Assembly: GCA_025201345.1 (NCBI GenBank)
Contig: JAIXMG010000045.1
Coordinates: 1-64,000 of the forward strand
Source: Thamnidium elegans
Taxonomy: Eukaryota; Mucoromycota; Mucoromycetes; Mucorales; Mucoraceae
Direction: 5' to 3'
Length of the DNA stretch: 64,000 nt
Shown here in pieces: positions 32,401-43,418 of this stretch. The stretch's first letter is position 1. Every line of letters begins with the position of its first letter. Position numbers and translations under genes: made by a program. The notes under the pieces are model-generated. The model did no database searches. It had not been told where the DNA came from and saw nothing but the letters and a program-made list of their open reading frames with translations.

Positions 32401-33435
32401 AAACGTTTAGTACTACCTTGTTAAAATCTGATCTGATACTTTACAAATGAATGTGATTGTTCTGGGGGAGGATTTTCTCCATAATATAATGATATATCTC
32501 TGGGAAAACAAAACTAGAATGCGTTTTTTTTTTTAGTAATAATAATACTAATAAAAAAGGGTATGCTGTTGGGGGGTTTGTTGTTGTTGTCTTACCATGG
32601 CTGCATAAGCAGGAAAAGGTTCTTCAGGTGAATAATTAATTTTGGGATAACGCATTAAAATTGTTGGAGTATACTGCAGATCTAAAATATTGGGTACAAC
32701 TTCAGGTTCTAAAGGAATAGTAGGCACACTTGTAGTTGAAACCTTTGTTGAATTCTTTCTCGTATTTTCGACTATAATAATAAATAAATTGCATGTTATT
32801 TATTTTTACAAAAAAAAAAAAAAAAAAAAAAAATAAAAAATAGTTTATATTCTTTACTTACAGAGTTTAGGTTCAGATGGACTTCGCCATTTCCTTGCAG
32901 CGACATCTCGGATAGAGACACGCCTATTTGTTGTCTCAGTCGAGTAAGTGCTCATTCTGTTACTAGGTGTTATTGTTTTATCACTATCGCTTCTTTTGTA
33001 TTTCTCCGTATGGTTCGCTAAAGACTCATGAACAGCAATGACGTTATCTCTTGCTGTATCTCTTTCTTTATCGAAATTATCAATGACGTGTTGTACATGG
33101 TCTAATACACCGAGTAATGAAGCCGATGTAGCTACTTCGGGAAAAGTAGATCGTAAAGAACCAGATGGTTCGGTAGGACCTACAGATAAACTGTGTCCGC
33201 GTCTACGTCCGTTTTTACTGTTATCAACAACTTCAAAGTCTAATTTGCGTTCAAACAAGTTACCGTTACTGGCTACTGCTTGCTCTTGTTGCTGATAATA
33301 GGATATATCGGTATCACCCGTTCTTTGATATTTCTTTGCAGATTCGTATGCAGGCATAATGTAACTATCGTGAAGTCCCGCTACAAAAAAATAGTCGGCT
33401 AGGCGTGATGCTACAGGTACTGGACTATTTGACAT
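29447..33435 (-). CDS. DENN-domain protein (Rab GEF type) with zinc-binding insert
   Basis: A large gene with about twelve exons and more than 1000 residues. DENN proteins activate Rab GTPases by GDP-GTP exchange. The uDENN part starts SRLADYFFVAGLHD; the central cDENN includes FSLYPIFRALSPHLILAVLE, TLLAEGKVVFLS, LLFPFYWQFVFIPVLPE, and VPYIIGFPGDMTDL; a late dDENN part is FNEQKVLDSFIRMFASLLYN. Between cDENN and dDENN lie a Ser-rich linker and a Cys-rich segment, FQGYRCVCGKQ, MFMCCQECHLVTHDSC, resembling a C1-type zinc site. A coiled stretch lies around KIELEMIQLEQAKRDHAQS. Which Rab it serves is unknown; a Rab18 gene is also in this window. Exon joints inferred by eye at several places. Confidence 0.82.
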
Positions 33436-34366
33436 TGTTTTATTGATTTTGAATAATAAAGAAAAGGATACAAAGAAAAAAAAAAAGGTTTTTTAATAAA
33501 AAAGAGAAGGGAAAAAAAGGCATGTTTTTATTATGGATTTTTATTGAGGGGATCACGCGGGGCTTGTAATTCTGCAGAGAGGTCTATTAGCCATGAGCAA
33601 CATACTTTTTTTTTTATTTTTAATAGTAAAATTCCAACCTGATGCAAAATTAATAAGGATAGTTCAATCTTGAAGTAAAAACTGAAATACGAGTCATTGA
33701 AGCTATCCTAAAGTGGCTAAAATAAGATACCGTCACCATGCTGCTTTCATATTGGTCCAACTTGAACAAACAGGATTAAACGCCATATATATCTATTTTA
33801 TGTAAAGTTGATCAGGGTTGGCCATTCAAAGGCTGCATATTACTCGTATCATATAAAAGCATTACAAAATGTAGTGTCATTATTTTCTATACACAATTTG
33901 CATTTCTTCACAAGCTAAAAGATGTACAAAACTTTTTTTTGGGGGGAGTTTCTGCCTTAACAAGTAATAAATTATTTCCCTCCTCTCTGTTCAATGTTTA
34001 CGATATTTTTCCAACATAAATACGCCTTTTTAATAAACCTTACTAGAAAAAAAAAAAAAAAAAAAAAAACTTGTTTTTTACACAATTTATAAAATGCATT
34101 ACTGTACATCTTTATGTTACAGTATGCACCACACTTATATAAAAAAAAGGCGTAAAAAAAAAAGGGAAACCCGTATCTTTTTTGTTTTTACTAAACTTGT
34201 AAATATATAAAACCTCTTGCTTGCACCAGTATTTGAAATCTTTCTCTTTTTATGGTAATGATCTTGTACCACCGACAAAATTAATCTTAAGCATGACAGT
34301 CCAAAAAAAAACGCGTATCTTTTTTCTTTTTCTCTTCTCTATTATTACTTTTATTTTTAACAGAGC
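33436..34366. other. Divergent upstream region of the DENN gene and APC11
   Basis: No coding signal. Poly-A (about 24 A near 34048) and poly-T tracts are present. It would hold both promoters. Confidence 0.4.
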
Positions 34367-34636
34367 ATGAAGGTTAACATTATATCTTGGAATATGGGAG
34401 CAAAATGGTCCTGGGACGTACAGCGAGACGACGACGTTTGTGGTATCTGCCATTATAGTTATGACGCTTGTTGTTCTACTTGTAAGATGCCTGGTGATGA
34501 TTGTCCATTGATCTGGGGAGAATGTAGTCATGTCTTTCACTTACACTGCTTGATGACTTGGTTTCAAAGCTCAACAAACGATGAACGATGTCCTCTGGAT
34601 CGTACAGCATGGAAAACAGCTACGGCACCGACATAG
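34367..34636 (+). CDS. APC11: Anaphase-promoting complex subunit Apc11 (RING-H2)
   Basis: Single-exon, 89 residues, the normal size for Apc11. Apc11 is the catalytic RING subunit of the APC/C ubiquitin ligase that drives mitotic exit. Signature: MKVNIISWN at the N-terminus, CGICHYSYDACCSTCKMPGD, DCPLIWGECSHVFHLHCLMTW. The last zinc ligand pair is CPLD, where Apc11 normally has CPMC; an aspartate in this place is normal for the paralog Rbx1/Roc1. The rest (KMPGDDCPLIWG) is clearly Apc11, so this looks like an Apc11 with an Rbx1-like final ligand. Confidence 0.93.
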   Translation: MKVNIISWNMGAKWSWDVQRDDDVCGICHYSYDACCSTCKMPGDDCPLIWGECSHVFHLHCLMTWFQSSTNDERCPLDRTAWKTATAPT

Positions 34637-34865
34637 TTACTCTCTCTCCCTCTCTCTCTCTTACGGAACCATACCGTTATATAGACATATTTATAAAACA
34701 CATTAATCTCTGCATAAACACAACCGACTCCTTCCCACTCTCTCTACATATTAAACCAAAACTGAAATAAACAAAGCAATTTATTAATTTGCAATTGCAT
34801 AATCTATATAAGATATCGATCTTAAAAAAGTTCACAGTTTTTTATTTATTGGAAACAGATAAGGT

Positions 34866-35735
34866 TTAAGCCTTGTAGGAGATAGTACCATCGAAACGGG
34901 CCTTGAACCATTCTTGGGATTCCTCCTATTATTATTATTATATTAAAACGTTAATAACTCAAATTATGCGCACTTCACGATTATCCAAATATATATATAA
35001 AACACTTTACCTTCTTGATACGGTGGTTAACACCAACCTTGGCCTTACAATGCTTTCTGCGGGAGACACGGTTACCGGGACGGCCCATGACAACAAAGTA
35101 ATCCATACCGTAAATACCAATGGAAGGATCATACTTGATACCCAAATCAATATGTTCGTCAATACCGAAACCGAAGTTACCGGTGGAAGAGAAGTTACGA
35201 GCCTTAAGTTCGTATTCCTTGACCTTCAAACCACGTTCAAGAATTTCCTCGGCCTTGGGGCCACGGACAGTAACGTGAACAGCAATCTTTTCGTTACGAC
35301 GAATGGAGAAAGTACGGACAGTATAACGGGCCTTAGTGTAGACGGGAGTTTGACCAGTCAATTGTTCGAGGACCTTGGCGGCACGAGTAAGTCTATCACC
35401 AGACTCACCAACACAAATATTGAGAACTAACTTCTCAATTTGGAGGTTGCGCATGGGGTTCTTGGTAACCTTCTGTTCTTCGGCGCTCTATTATTCATTT
35501 TTTTAAAAAAAAAAGGTAATATTCTACATTAGATATACTGGATTTTTTATACACTTTTTTTTTCGGAATTCATGTTTTGAATGCAGAATGAAGTTATACA
35601 GATATCTTGAAAACACTTTTTTTTATTTTTCCTTTTTGAATCAATCTACTGAAACAATCCATCTACTCATCTAATACAACTTCATCTTGCAAACTACATG
35701 TTATCTATTCCCTTTTAATAAAACTATCATACCAT
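34866..35735 (-). CDS. RPL11: 60S ribosomal protein L11 (uL5)
   Basis: The large exon reads [20 protein letters not shown] through NHRIKK and a last short exon gives [19 protein letters not shown]. uL5 sits in the central protuberance of the 60S subunit and contacts 5S rRNA. Upstream of MRN the frame stays open to [11 protein letters not shown], preceded by a TAG acceptor at about 35488; the best start is an ATG at 35735 placed directly before a GTATGA donor, so exon 1 would be only the ATG. That first exon is an inference; the rest is firm. The predicted first intron, about 245 bases, is longer than most here. C-ending preferred codons indicate high expression. Confidence 0.92.
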
Positions 35736-36126
35736 TGTTGGACTATATGGAAGCTAAAAGAGGGAGAATCAGACCTATCATCTTGAACGCCATGATAAAT
35801 TTGACTGGCCGGGATCAAAAAACACAAGGCAAAAAATGACACTTCTTTGTAATGTGCGGACCGGATAGCGTTTAAACTCCGCCAACAGAGTATTAGAGAC
35901 ACTGTGAGCGATCCGAGATGAAAAAAAAAGTTCCGTCATATTTTTTAAAGTAACCCGAAAACATATGCAAGATATATACAACAATAAAAAATATATATTT
36001 ATAAAAAACATCACAAATAAAAAAAAAATATCTAAATTGACACATTATGCAGTAACAAGAGATAATTATTTTTAAAAACTTTAAAAAAATATAAGTTTTT
36101 ATTCGTAAAAATGGAAGCAAAAGAGC
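35736..36126. other. Spacer between RPL11 and RPS8
   Basis: It carries the RPL11 promoter and the RPS8 3' flank. No gene supported; frames here are chance. Confidence 0.4.
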
Positions 36127-37061
36127 TTAGTTCTTCTTGGACTGATTAAGTTTAAAGGAAAAAAAAAACAATAAATATTAGTATCAAACGTGTATATTGT
36201 ATCAGTTTAAATAAATCCTTACCTTGATCTTACGGAGATAGAACTCGAGTTCCTTACCCTCAAGAATATAACCATCACAACGACCAGATTGACCAGGACG
36301 AGAAGCAATAACGGCGTAAAGACGACCGGCATTGAATTGATCGTTCAAGAGAGGATCGATAGCAGAGGTAGCAGCACGAGCAGCAATCTTCTTCTCGACA
36401 CTGTTGGACTTCTTTTCAGCGGCGACAGGCTAAAAAAAAAAGAGTTAATTACAAAATAATCCCTTACTAATTCATAATTTTTTTTGTATGTGTACTTACA
36501 GCAGCTTCACCAGCCTTGGGCTTACCAAGAGCAATGGCGTAGTGAGACTCATACCATTGACGGAAAGGAGTAGCATCGATTTGGATAACGGCACCCTTAA
36601 CGAGAGTGTTGGTACGGACCAACTCGTTGTTAGAAGAGTTGTAGACAACAGTTAAAGCACGAGTCTTGCGAGAGATACCTTCGGAACCCCAAGAGAAGTT
36701 ACCAGATTCAAGACGAAGAGCACGACGCTTGAAGTTACCACCGCGAACACGGACAAGATGAATACGCTTGGCACCTAACTTGGTGTTGGCAGATTGACGA
36801 CCTAACTCGAACCTTTTTTTTTAAAAAAAAAAAAAAAAAAGAGTACAATTAGAATCAAAACGAATCTATTTTTTTTCCAACTAAAAAAAAAATGTATGGT
36901 GATTTTTCTTACTTTCTCTTCTTTCTGTATTGGTCACGTCTAGCACCGGTGGCGCTACGCTTATGACGAGAATCACGACTGATACCTATAGTTTGATGGA
37001 TTGTATTAGATTACATGGATGGATGATTTTTTGCTTGATGTTATATTGTCAAATTACCCAT
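36127..37061 (-). CDS. RPS8: 40S ribosomal protein S8 (eS8)
   Basis: Five exons. eS8 is a conserved 40S component. The second exon gives [20 protein letters not shown], the next [20 protein letters not shown], and later [34 protein letters not shown] and a last exon SKKN. The start is inferred as ATGG at 37061-37058 followed by a GTAATT donor; the intron ends in ATAG at the GTATCAGTCG exon, which restores ATG GGT ATC. Four introns in one ribosomal gene, each near the ends, is typical of early-diverging fungi. Same strand and close to RPL11, about 390 bases apart, though not co-transcribed. Confidence 0.94.
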
Positions 37062-37470
37062 TTTGTAGAGAAGGAACTTAATGGCTTCTGCTCTCTGATT
37101 TCATTTTTGTCCTTTTGCAAATCTCACACTCCGAGAGTATGCTTTCCGGTCCATCAAGTGGCTTAGTATTTAAAACTACGAAGGCGAACCCGAAACCAGC
37201 ATTGACCTTAATCACTGGCAATTTAAACCCTGCACTAAGAAAGAAAAAAAAAGATTACCAGTACAGTTCATTATAATTTTAAACTGTGTATGTAAAAATT
37301 CCATTCAGTTATAGATTCTATCAAATTACTAGTGAGGAGTTTTTTTTTATGAAAATTTTGACACTTTCAAACTAAAAAAAAATACATGTTTGGGCTTAAA
37401 AACTACTACTACTAGTGCCTTTATTTATTATATACTATTATTATTAAATTGTACATACACGATCAGTTTT
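37062..37470. promoter_or_regulatory. RPS8 upstream region
   Basis: Holds an AAACCCT string near 37226, similar to the telobox-type element found before fungal and plant ribosomal genes; one copy is weak evidence. The left part of the spacer is the RPS8 leader, the right part is the 3' flank of the SPX-RING gene. Confidence 0.25.
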
Positions 37471-39038
37471 CTACATAATATTACAACTAGTATCTCGGCG
37501 TGAGGAAACAGGAGCGCTTAAGCTTCTACTCGAGGCAACGGGTGATCTACGAGGAGGTAAAGCTCGTCTCATATTTTGCTTATCTATAGTTGCTTGCTCT
37601 TGTTCATTCTCTTTACGTTTTTCTTTGATTTCTTTTGGGAAATACAGCAACATAAAGCTTTGTAAGGTTTGATCCAGATTATGAGCATCTGCGTTACCAA
37701 CCGCATGTTTCTTTCTACAGATAGGGCAATCATACATTCTCTTTTTGTGTGCTTTGATCAAGCATCGGACACAGAACACATGACCACATTCTAGACGAAT
37801 AGGTCTCCAAGCAATTGCTAAATTTTATGTTAATACATTATTATAAATATATTTTATTTCTACTTACAGAAGCATACAGGACAGTCATAATCATCTGGTT
37901 GAGGGACAATAGTAACTAGTTTTGTTTGTACTGCGTTATAAAGTGAAAGCAATATTCCTTCAACAAAGATTGCATTATTCTTTGCAAATGTAGGAAATTC
38001 GGATGTGGCACTATAAATAAATAAATAAAAATTAGCATTTATAATGCAGATTTGTGTATTTTTAAAAATTACTTACCTAAGACTAGTACGCTTGTCATGT
38101 TTTTTAAGAATTTTAATCATTGCAGTTTGATTTAACGATTGAAAATGTTTAAAATGTACAAGCTGAGCATTAATAGAAAGGAACTGAGCTAAAGCTTTTT
38201 TTGAATGTTTCGATGTAAGCTTTTTTGTCTAAGTTGATATATTAGTTTCTTCTTTATTTGCTAAAATATATATGAGTATACAATACCAAGTTCATACGAG
38301 ATAATTCTTCAGTAAACCATTGCAATTGACTTTGACTTCTTTGGTAAGATTGCCGGCTATATTGCCCTTCCGCTTCATACTTAAAAATAGCAGCTTCCAT
38401 ATATACATTAAAGATTTCTCTCCAAGCATATAAATCTTTCTTCTGCGGCGCGGCCTATATCAATTTGCGATTAAAAAAAAAAAAAAGATTATACATACAA
38501 ATAAATATTTAACTTACAGCTATTGTTAGTTGTTCTTCTAGCATTTGTACAATTTCTAAAAATCTGCTTTTTTCTACATCATGAAGCGCAGCTGCATGAG
38601 ATAATTCATGTAAAAGCAAGTGAAAGAATTCGGAATCTCGTACAAGTTCGATTTTAATAGATAAGGGCTCGGTATTAAGTTGTTGCGTAACAGGTATTAA
38701 TTTTAATAAAATGGGTTTTTCAGAAGAAGCAATTGAAGTTGGATCTTCGATAGTGATTCTAATGCATGGGTGAGGATCTTTTACATCGCCTATAATAATT
38801 GTCAGAACATATATAATTGCGCATTAAAGAGATATAACTTACCATCAAATGTATAATCTAGTCGCATTGCTTGTTCAGTATCCAAAGTATTGATCCATTC
38901 AGTCGATAAACCTCTAGACTCTAATTCATCTACTACAAGTCGAATAGACTTCTTCAGGGTTTTATAGTGAATAAGGTGTGGTCTCCAATTCTCGGGCAGA
39001 TCATAAGCTGCTGTCTCCATCTGCTTTCCAAACTTCAT
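37471..39038 (-). CDS. SPX and RING domain E3 ubiquitin ligase
   Basis: About six exons encode roughly 480 residues. The N-terminal SPX domain (MKFGKQMETAAYDLPENWRP, then HYKTLKKSIRLV) binds inositol pyrophosphates and senses phosphate in related proteins; the region QLQWFTEELSRMNLV and LAQFLSINAQLVHFKHFQS continue it. The C-terminal RING reads CPVCF, then LECGHVFCVRCLIKAHK, CPICRKK. The family is known in fungi (RING-14 type) and plants (NLA). The tail is Arg/Ser-rich (RRALPPRRSP). The role in fungal phosphate signalling is a family-based inference. The first exon ends at the splice after MRLDYTFD. Confidence 0.87.
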
Positions 39039-40562
39039 TTTATTTTTTAATTAGTACAGATATCTTTTTCTGTTCATGAAAGGCAAAAAAAAAAAAGTAA
39101 TTTTTTTTAATCAAAGGAAAAAAGAAAGGAGAAAGTCGAAGGGACCAGAAATTTTTATGATTTTGTAATGATGACCTATCGCAATTGAGCACCAAACACC
39201 GATATCCAATTAAAAACACAAGTCTAAACCCTCGTGAGCGTTCCAAAATAAGATTTGGCGGTTTCATATAAAAAAAAAGCTTTTTTAACATTTAATTTTA
39301 TTAAAAAACACTCCTGTACTTTTTACATGTTTATTATTCATAGAATAAAGATATTTACTACAAATATATTTCGGATCCATTTTTATCGTTCGTTTTTATT
39401 TCTGTGCTGCTTATTTACTTATCAAGATCAGTAAAGTGGCGACTAAATCGAAAAAAAATATTATCATCAGTTACGCTGATTAAAAAAGGACATGATTAAT
39501 TACATTACCGTGTCTCAGGAACAATGATTAATAGTTTATCTTTTTACTTTTGTACTAGATATTTTTGGCTCGGAAGAAAGGGAGTTCGGTTAAACGAGTA
39601 TTATCGTTAAAAAAATAGATTCCAAAAGGTCTAAAGCATCTATACAGTTTCAGGTTAAAAGCTTCTAATATTAAAAAAAAAAGGGGGGGGGGGAGAACAC
39701 AAAGTAACACCTTTGTGTAAACTGAAAAAAAAAAGAATCTTGCTCTTGTACTTACATAAATAGATTACAAAAACATTGGAAATGGTTTCCTTTTTTAAAA
39801 AAAAAAATAATATATGTAAATTACGTCATTTGGTTGCAAAGCAACACCAATGTAACTTGATAGATTCATACTTTTTGTAAATGGGAAACAAGTCTTTTTA
39901 CGACTGCGTTGCTTTTGAATGGCCGTGCCACCTTCTGAGAATAAAAAGCTAAAACTCTCTTGTTTAAAATGGCGAATTTAGTTCAGCCACTTTTTGAGAA
40001 AGAACCTCTCCATTTTAATGAAAATACTTAATTTCTCGATCGTTGGTAGAATCTGTAGAAAATGACATATAAAAAAACATTACAGGGTGCTTTTGATTAA
40101 CTATGTAGGTACTTTTATAAAATATATATCGTAAAATACGAACACTATAAACCTGTTTCATTCTACCAGTTCGAGTATAATCTAGGTACGGTTAATTTAT
40201 CTATCATTGCGTTAAATATTATAGATAGAAAGAAGAGTGACCATTACACAGTAAACGGGGTTTCTAAAGCGGAAGATGATAGAGGAATAAATCGTTGGAA
40301 TTGAATCCACTTTAACCGAGTGCTTTAAAATAAACCTCGAACATTATTGTGTTTATTTATGAATAAGTTTAAGACACTACCTTTGTATTTAAAGATAATG
40401 TTTGGTTTGATCAACCAAAAACAATAAAACCTATATAAAAAAATAATAATTTTATATTGAGACATTTCCAATGGCAATAGTAATTGATTTAAATCAAATA
40501 AATAAAGTAACAACAAAAAGTATTTATTTATACGTTGTGTTTTAATATCAAGACATTATGAT
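39039..40562. other. Long gene-free stretch
   Basis: Over 1.5 kb without a supported gene. It contains a poly-A/poly-G patch (aaaaaaaaaagggggggggg) near 39676-39694. Short open frames are AT-rich and unsupported. It could hold eroded repeats, none recognised. Confidence 0.4.
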
Positions 40563-41383
40563 TCAGTGCAATTGATTAATGTTATATAAGTGTTCAAGTT
40601 GTATGATAGCCATAACACCCGATGGTTTATAAACCTTAGCTTCGGGATAATAAGAGTCCCAAAAGAAATGCTTTTCCAAGTCATCGCATGAGGTAATATT
40701 TCCAATTCCCCAAAACACAAGGCCCGTTTGTAATGGACAAACCCAATTCTTCAGGATGAGATAACTGTTTCTCAAACCAGGCATGAGAGCCAATAAACTT
40801 CAGGTTAACGCCCTGTACGTTCTTCTTATGTTCAGATTCTACCAACGACCAGCCTTAAGTTTATCCGCATCTTTTGTAACTGGCCAATAATTAAACGGTG
40901 CTACTCTCATAAACAAGAAGTTTTTAGCTTTATACTTTTCGATAATAGAAAGGACACTATCCACAACGTTTTTAGCGATAATTTCTTTAGACAAGTTCTC
41001 GTTAACAACATACTGACCCGGATTCATAATAACATTTAAATCATTATAACCAAATTTCAATAATTTACAGGGACTGAGAGGTACCATTTGTTTCTATAGT
41101 AATTACTTGATGCTTAAGACCAGGTACTATCCAGTTATTAAAATTGAAAGTAAGCATCTTCGTTATTTGTGGTTGCGCCACCATATCCGTTATTACTAAA
41201 AGGAATTGAAATAGATTCTGTCACGTACTCGGGCCAAGTAGGCCCGTTGGAAGGATACCCACTGCTCTTGTAATCGTTACCGCTATCGGAATAACTGTCG
41301 GGATACAGTATAACCTTATCAATGGATGCAACTGTACCGGTAACAGATTAAACAACCAGGGAAAAGATGATAGAAACTTTCAT
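40563..41383 (-). pseudogene. Broken GDSL (SGNH) secreted esterase/lipase
   Basis: On the minus strand the gene starts MKVSIIFSLVV, a signal-peptide-like start, but codon 12 is TAA. The next segments in shifted frames keep family blocks: VILYPDSYSDSGND (block I around the nucleophile Ser, with the usual Gly replaced by Pro), GPTWPEYVTESI, NFNNWIVPGLK, FGYNDLNVIMNPGQYVV (block III Asn), MRVAPFNYWPVTKD, and ITSCDDLEKHFFWDSYYPEA. The last should be a Asp-x-x-His dyad but has Tyr in place of His. At least one nonsense and two frame changes mean it is not functional. Intact relatives would be extracellular lipases or esterases. Confidence 0.75.
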
Positions 41384-42509
41384 TTTTAGTAAAGATAAAA
41401 AATATTGGACTTTATTTATCTTCAAGGTTTTTCTTCAGCCTCAAGTTATTGATCTTATATGCGAATATATAACGATGGAAAAGAGCGTATAAATAATTCA
41501 TAAGCTATGATTAGTTGACATATGATGTAAACTAAAAGTTTTGTTACTGTCAAGTCATAATGACTTTTATTTTAATATCGGTAGTATATTTTAGCCTTAC
41601 AAACCATTTCTTAATCTCGTTAACTTGTTATGTTGGTCATACGTTACCATACTTGGATTAGCATATTTATTGTTTTAAACTTTTTTTTCTTTCTTGTACT
41701 TATTGTTAAGTTATAAGTATGTAAGGACGAGAAAAAAGGAGAGGTTTTTAATATTGAAAATCGAATAGACTGAAAGTGTCTAGATTGAAGTTAAGATGGA
41801 ATCAATAAAATAATAAAACTTGATCAGGATATATGGACACCTGTCAAAATGCACCGTAAATTACCAAGTCGAGACGCATTGGGTACGGATACGAAATATT
41901 AATTTATTTACGTGCTTTTTTAATCGGCAATTGCTCTATATTTAACAGTGCTATTCATACACAATATAAATGCCCTGTATTACCCAAAATATGTTCCAAA
42001 ATAAAAGGGAGTCCATGCATTTTGTTTGTAATTAAACAGGTTGCAACATTTTGTACTCACTGGGGGAATGTAAAAAGATCACCAAGTACCTTTTTTTATG
42101 AAGATCCGTAATTAGCCCTGATACATACTTACCGATAATCATTATACAATAGTACCACATGCACTTAAAATAAACAAACCCCTCCTTCTTTCTTTTGCTT
42201 CTTTAGAAAAAAAGTGGATTATTGGTAAGCGCGATGTTTTTTTTAATGTCGGCGAAATTTCGCCGTTACCGAGATATCAACAGCTAAATATTTTGAGCAC
42301 GCCTCTATTACCCATTTTAGTATAATAAAGATTTTAAATTACCGAAAGGGCTCTTTTTTCTTTTTTTTTCTTTTTTTTTTAATAAAGCTTATTGTATTAT
42401 TCTCCCTTGGAAAAAAAGTTAACGGAAAAAAAAAAAAGAAATTTTTATTATAGTATATACATCTAAAATAGAGAGAGAGATTGTATTGTACATGAGAGTA
42501 TCCACACAA
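41384..42509. other. Gene-free stretch with a perfect 16-bp palindrome
   Basis: No gene supported. CGGCGAAATTTCGCCG at 42250-42265 is a perfect palindrome, GC-rich at its ends in AT-rich surroundings. The far left is the likely promoter of the esterase relic (TATAAG, TATAAATA strings near 41455-41490). Confidence 0.4.
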
Positions 42510-43328
42510 TTAGTTTGTTTTCCCCTTCTTCCAGGAAGGTAAACTACGAAACAACTTTGGTTTTGTGGGCTTCTTTGTTTCTTCATTTGCAAGTATATTG
42601 CTATGAACAGTAATTCTACCAGAAAGTTTACGTCTGATACCAAGTATTGCATCGCGTTTTCTTCTTTTTTCTTCTACAACCACTATGCCTTCTTCGGATG
42701 AAAAGGAAGATGCAAATGAATTGGATTTACGAAGTATAGAATTTGAACTATGACTCCTTTGAAAAGTAGAACGAAGCAAATCAATCGCACGGTCCCTTTT
42801 ACTAACATGTTCTTCATTTGTACTACTACAAACGCTACTTTCTTCAGATGATCGAGTGTCTACTTCTATCAGGGCCGGTAATGAAGACATATTTAGTTGT
42901 CCTGTACTACTACTACGAAGGAGTAATTTACGCTGAGATTTAATCATCACGGGAGCTTGCTTAGTAGTAGATGGAATTGTGTGAAATGAATGTAACGGAA
43001 GAGCACGTTGGCTTTGTGTTAATATATTTGTGGTACCCAGGTTGATGACCACCGTACCTTTGGTGGGTATAATCGTTGGTATGATAACTGATTTTTTACT
43101 GGTAAGCGATTTCTTACGATGGTGTCTCTTCTTTTTTGTGGGTATATCTTTTTTCGGTTTCCATCGTAGCGTTTGGGTTTCTTCTATTGGTGTAATCTTA
43201 TGGTATGCAATGTAAATAATAGAATAAACCCAAAATAGTTGGGAATGGATTATTGCTGCAACCGAAACAAATCCTAGTACTGACATTTGTTTCATCTTTT
43301 TAGAAGAATCTTGTATAGAGGAAGACAT
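42510..43328 (-). CDS. Hypothetical membrane-anchored basic protein
   Basis: Single-exon, 272 residues from the ATG at 43328. There is one hydrophobic segment near the N-terminus (SVLGFVSVAAIIHSQLFWVY, continuing SIIYIAYH), followed by a very basic, Ser/Thr-rich tail: KKKRHHRKKSLTSKKSV, SSSNEEHVSK-like Ser clusters, RKSNSFASSFSSEE, and GIRRKLSGRI. It looks like a single-pass protein with a cytoplasmic phosphorylatable tail. No domain recognised. Its plan resembles the protein at 23229-24638. The left inverted repeat of the 4.4-kb element begins only 91 bases upstream of its start. Confidence 0.68.
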   Translation of the reverse strand: MSSSIQDSSKKMKQMSVLGFVSVAAIIHSQLFWVYSIIYIAYHKITPIEETQTLRWKPKKDIPTKKKRHHRKKSLTSKKSVIIPTIIPTKGTVVINLGTTNILTQSQRALPLHSFHTIPSTTKQAPVMIKSQRKLLLRSSSTGQLNMSSLPALIEVDTRSSEESSVCSSTNEEHVSKRDRAIDLLRSTFQRSHSSNSILRKSNSFASSFSSEEGIVVVEEKRRKRDAILGIRRKLSGRITVHSNILANEETKKPTKPKLFRSLPSWKKGKTN

Positions 43329-43418
43329 TCTTTTTTTTTTTTTTTTTTTGTTAATATTTTTTTTAAAAAAAAAAGATAAAGAGAGATAAAAAAGTAAAAA
43401 GAAAAGAATAAATATATA

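Noticed and set aside
34903..35430. 175-codon plus-strand frame
   Set aside because: It is the antisense shadow of RPL11, which is certain.
35487..35732. snoRNA in the long first intron of RPL11
   Set aside because: No clear pair of C (RUGAUGA) and D (CUGA) boxes with a terminal stem could be identified.
35705..36120. Minus-strand open frames upstream of RPL11
   Set aside because: AT-driven and inside the promoter/leader of a highly expressed gene; no conserved peptide.
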